Positions 10,577 to 12,484 of a stretch of 12,484 nt of DNA are shown here, piece after piece. The DNA comes from RHKX01 sp964497825 (GTDB taxonomy: Bacteria > Actinomycetota > Thermoleophilia > Solirubrobacterales > 70-9). The notes beneath the pieces are model-generated. The model saw nothing but the letters and a program-made list of their open reading frames with translations, had not been told where the DNA came from and ran no database searches. The DNA is taken from assembly GCA_964497825.1 (NCBI GenBank), contig CAZCFA010000077.1, positions 1 to 12,484 of the forward strand, in the 5' to 3' direction. Each line of letters starts with the position of its first letter. Positions within the stretch are counted from its first letter, which is position 1. A program made the position numbers and the translations under genes.

Positions 10577-12484
10577 ATGGACTTCCGCTCGCTCTACGAG
10601 CACGGGTTCGCCCGCGTCGCCGCCTGCACCGGGCCGGTCGCGATCGCCGATCCGGCCGCGAACGCGGCGGCGGTGCTCGCCCAGGCGCGCGCCTGCGACG
10701 AGCGGGGCGTCGCCGTCGCGGTCTTCCCCGAGCTCTGCCTGAGCGGCTACGCGATCGACGACCTGCTGCTGCAGGACCCGCTGCTCGACGCGGTCGAGGC
10801 GGCGCTCGCCGAGCTCGTCGCCGGCACCGAGGAGCTGCTGCCGTTGATCGCCTTCGGGGCGCCGCTGCGGCACGGCAGCCGGCTCTACAACTGCGCGGTC
10901 GTCGCCCATCGCGGCCGCGTCCTCGGCGTCGTCCCGAAGTCGTATCTGCCGACCTACCGCGAGTTCTACGAGCGCCGCCAGCTCGCCCCCGGCGACGACC
11001 GCCGCGGCGGCTCGATCGGGATCGACGGCGATCAGGTCCCGTTCGGCCCCGACCTGCTGTTCGCCGCCCGCGACGTCGACGGCCTCGTCGTCGCCGCCGA
11101 GGTCTGCGAGGACCTCTGGGTGCCGGTCCCGCCGAGCTCGGAGGCGGCGCTGGCCGGTGCCACCGTGCTGCTCAACCTCTCCGGCAGCCCGATCACGGTC
11201 GGCCGCGCCGAGGACCGCAGGCTGAGCTGCCGCGCGCAGTCGTCGCGCTGCCGCGCCGCCTACGCCTACGCGGCCGCCGGGCCCGGCGAGTCGAGCACCG
11301 ACCTCGCCTGGGACGGGCAGACGATGATCTGGGAGAACGGGGCGCTGCTCGCCGAGAGCGAGCGCTTCCCCGACGGGGAGCGGTCCGCGCTCGCCGACGT
11401 CGATCTCGACCTGCTGCGGCAGGAGCGGATGCGGGTCGGGACCTTCGACGACAACCGCCGCACCCACGCCGGGCGGACCGCCGGCTTCCGGCGCGTCGAC
11501 TTCAGGCTCGGCCCGCCCGGCGGCGACCTCGGCCTGCGGCGCCGGGTCGAGCGCTTCCCGTTCGTCCCCGCCGATCGCGACCGGCTCGAGCTCGACTGCT
11601 ACGAGGCCTACAGCATCCAGGTCGCCGGCCTGCGGCAGCGGCTGGCCGCGATCGGCGAGCCCAAGGTCGTGATCGGGGTCTCGGGCGGGCTCGACTCGAC
11701 CCAGGCGCTGATCGTCGCCGCGCGGGCGATGGACCTCGCCGGCCGGCCCCGCGCCGACATCCTCGGCTTCACGCTGCCGGGCTTCGCGACCGGCGAGCGG
11801 ACGCGGAGCAACGCGACGAAGCTGATGCGCGATCTCGGCGTCAGCGCCGCCGAGCTCGACATCACCGCGACGGCGCGGCAGATGCTGGCCGAGATCGGCC
11901 ACCCGTTCGCCGCCGGCGAGGAGCTCTACGACGTCACCTTCGAGAACGTCCAGGCGGGGCTGCGGACCGACTACCTGTTCCGGATCGCCAACCAGCGCGG
12001 CGGCATCGTGCTGGGCACCGGTGACCTGTCGGAGTTGGCGCTGGGCTGGTCCACCTACGGGGTGGGCGACCAGATGTCGCACTACAACGTCAACGGCGGC
12101 GTTCCGAAGACGCTGATCCAGCACCTGATTCGATGGGTGATCTCGTCGAACCAGTTCGACGACACGGTGAACGAAGTGCTGCAGTCAGTGCTCGACACCG
12201 AGATCTCGCCGGAGTTGGTGCCCGCAGGCGAAGACGAGGAAATCCAGAGCAGCGAATCCAAGGTCGGACCCTATGTGCTGCAGGATTTCTCACTGTTCCA
12301 GGTGCTGCGCTTCGGTTTCCGGCCGTCCAAGGTGGCGTTCCTGGCCTGGCATGCGTGGAGCGACCCGGAGCGCGGCGACTGGCCTACCGGTTTCCCGGAG
12401 AACAAGCGACCGTCCTACTCCCTCAAGGAGATTCGACACTGGCTGCAGGTTTTCGCGCAGCGGTATTACTCGTTCTCCCAGTTC
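10577..12484 (+). CDS. nadE: Glutamine-dependent NAD(+) synthetase, 3' end outside window
   Basis: 636 codons are visible, open to the right edge. The mycobacterial enzyme is 679 residues, so about 40 are missing. It makes NAD from nicotinate adenine dinucleotide, ATP and glutamine, the last step of NAD synthesis, in the cytoplasm. The N-terminal glutaminase (nitrilase fold, 1 to about 330) has the full Glu-Lys-Cys triad: Glu52 (FPELCLSGY), Lys121 (VPKSYLPTYREFYE) and Cys177 (EVCEDLW). The C-terminal synthetase has the ATP-pyrophosphatase P-loop SGGLDST (369-375), then GTGDLSELALGW, YGVGDQMSHYNVN and the conserved FLAWHAW and YSFSQF blocks. ATG 10577 lines up with the known N-terminus (MDFRSLYEHGFARVA). 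No Shine-Dalgarno precedes it. Codon use changes sharply near 12,000: about 98% G/C third positions before, about 86% after, with GAA, GGT and GTG replacing GAG, GGC and GTC. Confidence 0.96.
   Translation, partial: MDFRSLYEHGFARVAACTGPVAIADPAANAAAVLAQARACDERGVAVAVFPELCLSGYAIDDLLLQDPLLDAVEAALAELVAGTEELLPLIAFGAPLRHGSRLYNCAVVAHRGRVLGVVPKSYLPTYREFYERRQLAPGDDRRGGSIGIDGDQVPFGPDLLFAARDVDGLVVAAEVCEDLWVPVPPSSEAALAGATVLLNLSGSPITVGRAEDRRLSCRAQSSRCRAAYAYAAAGPGESSTDLAWDGQTMIWENGALLAESERFPDGERSALADVDLDLLRQERMRVGTFDDNRRTHAGRTAGFRRVDFRLGPPGGDLGLRRRVERFPFVPADRDRLELDCYEAYSIQVAGLRQRLAAIGEPKVVIGVSGGLDSTQALIVAARAMDLAGRPRADILGFTLPGFATGERTRSNATKLMRDLGVSAAELDITATARQMLAEIGHPFAAGEELYDVTFENVQAGLRTDYLFRIANQRGGIVLGTGDLSELALGWSTYGVGDQMSHYNVNGGVPKTLIQHLIRWVISSNQFDDTVNEVLQSVLDTEISPELVPAGEDEEIQSSESKVGPYVLQDFSLFQVLRFGFRPSKVAFLAWHAWSDPERGDWPTGFPENKRPSYSLKEIRHWLQVFAQRYYSFSQF

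Noticed and set aside
10442..12124. Long minus-strand frame opposite nadE
   Set aside because: It is a shadow of nadE, whose plus-strand frame has all catalytic motifs; the minus translation is low-complexity.

Overview
The DNA is very GC-rich. In the core genes almost every codon ends in G or C: by hand count about 98% in the first 474 codons of the NAD synthetase gene. GTG and TTG starts are common and several genes lack a Shine-Dalgarno site. Gene content fits a high-GC actinobacterium: two-domain NAD synthetase of the mycobacterial type, CsoR, DUF7144, DUF2294, a small CPGC/HWH zinc protein and a GGGGRPGD-type acyl-CoA carboxylase beta subunit. The unnamed protein at 1980-2507 and the CQSRVC lipoprotein make me suspect Thermoleophilia/Solirubrobacterales, but that is an inference from memory. 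No rRNA, CRISPR array, insertion sequence or integrase gene is visible.

Layout. (1) 1-490: 3' part of an HNH endonuclease gene and an unusually AT-rich tRNA-Asn, both compositionally unlike the rest. (2) 490-4640: family 1 glycosyltransferase (-), a 21-bp tandem repeat in the divergent gap, a conserved protein of unknown function (+), a short-chain dehydrogenase (-) that overlaps it tail to tail, a thioredoxin-fold lipoprotein (+), a perfect 22-bp GC palindrome as shared terminator, and a small zinc protein (-). (3) 4801-7758: a minus-strand run, probably one operon, transcribed as doxX-like, csoR, GNAT acetyltransferase, acyl-CoA carboxylase beta subunit; the last two are joined by a TTGA stop/start overlap. 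A candidate CsoR operator lies about 110 bp upstream of the doxX-like gene. (4) 7974-9282: a small accessory islet. A VapBC toxin-antitoxin pair and a hicB-like remnant lie between two 97-bp direct repeats (about 95% identical). Each repeat carries tRNA leader DNA plus the 5' part of a CAT-anticodon tRNA. The right copy is an intact tRNA; the left stops in the anticodon loop. The islet also carries several GGCAGAATC-type repeats and hairpins. (5) 9666-12484: DUF2294 protein, DUF7144 membrane protein, and the glutamine-dependent NAD synthetase nadE, which runs off the right edge.

The points most worth a second look are the tRNA-flanked toxin-antitoxin islet and an abrupt codon-usage change inside nadE near 12,000, which suggests either recombination or a chimeric assembly. 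I found no convincing wholly new multi-gene system; the islet is the best candidate for something not yet described.
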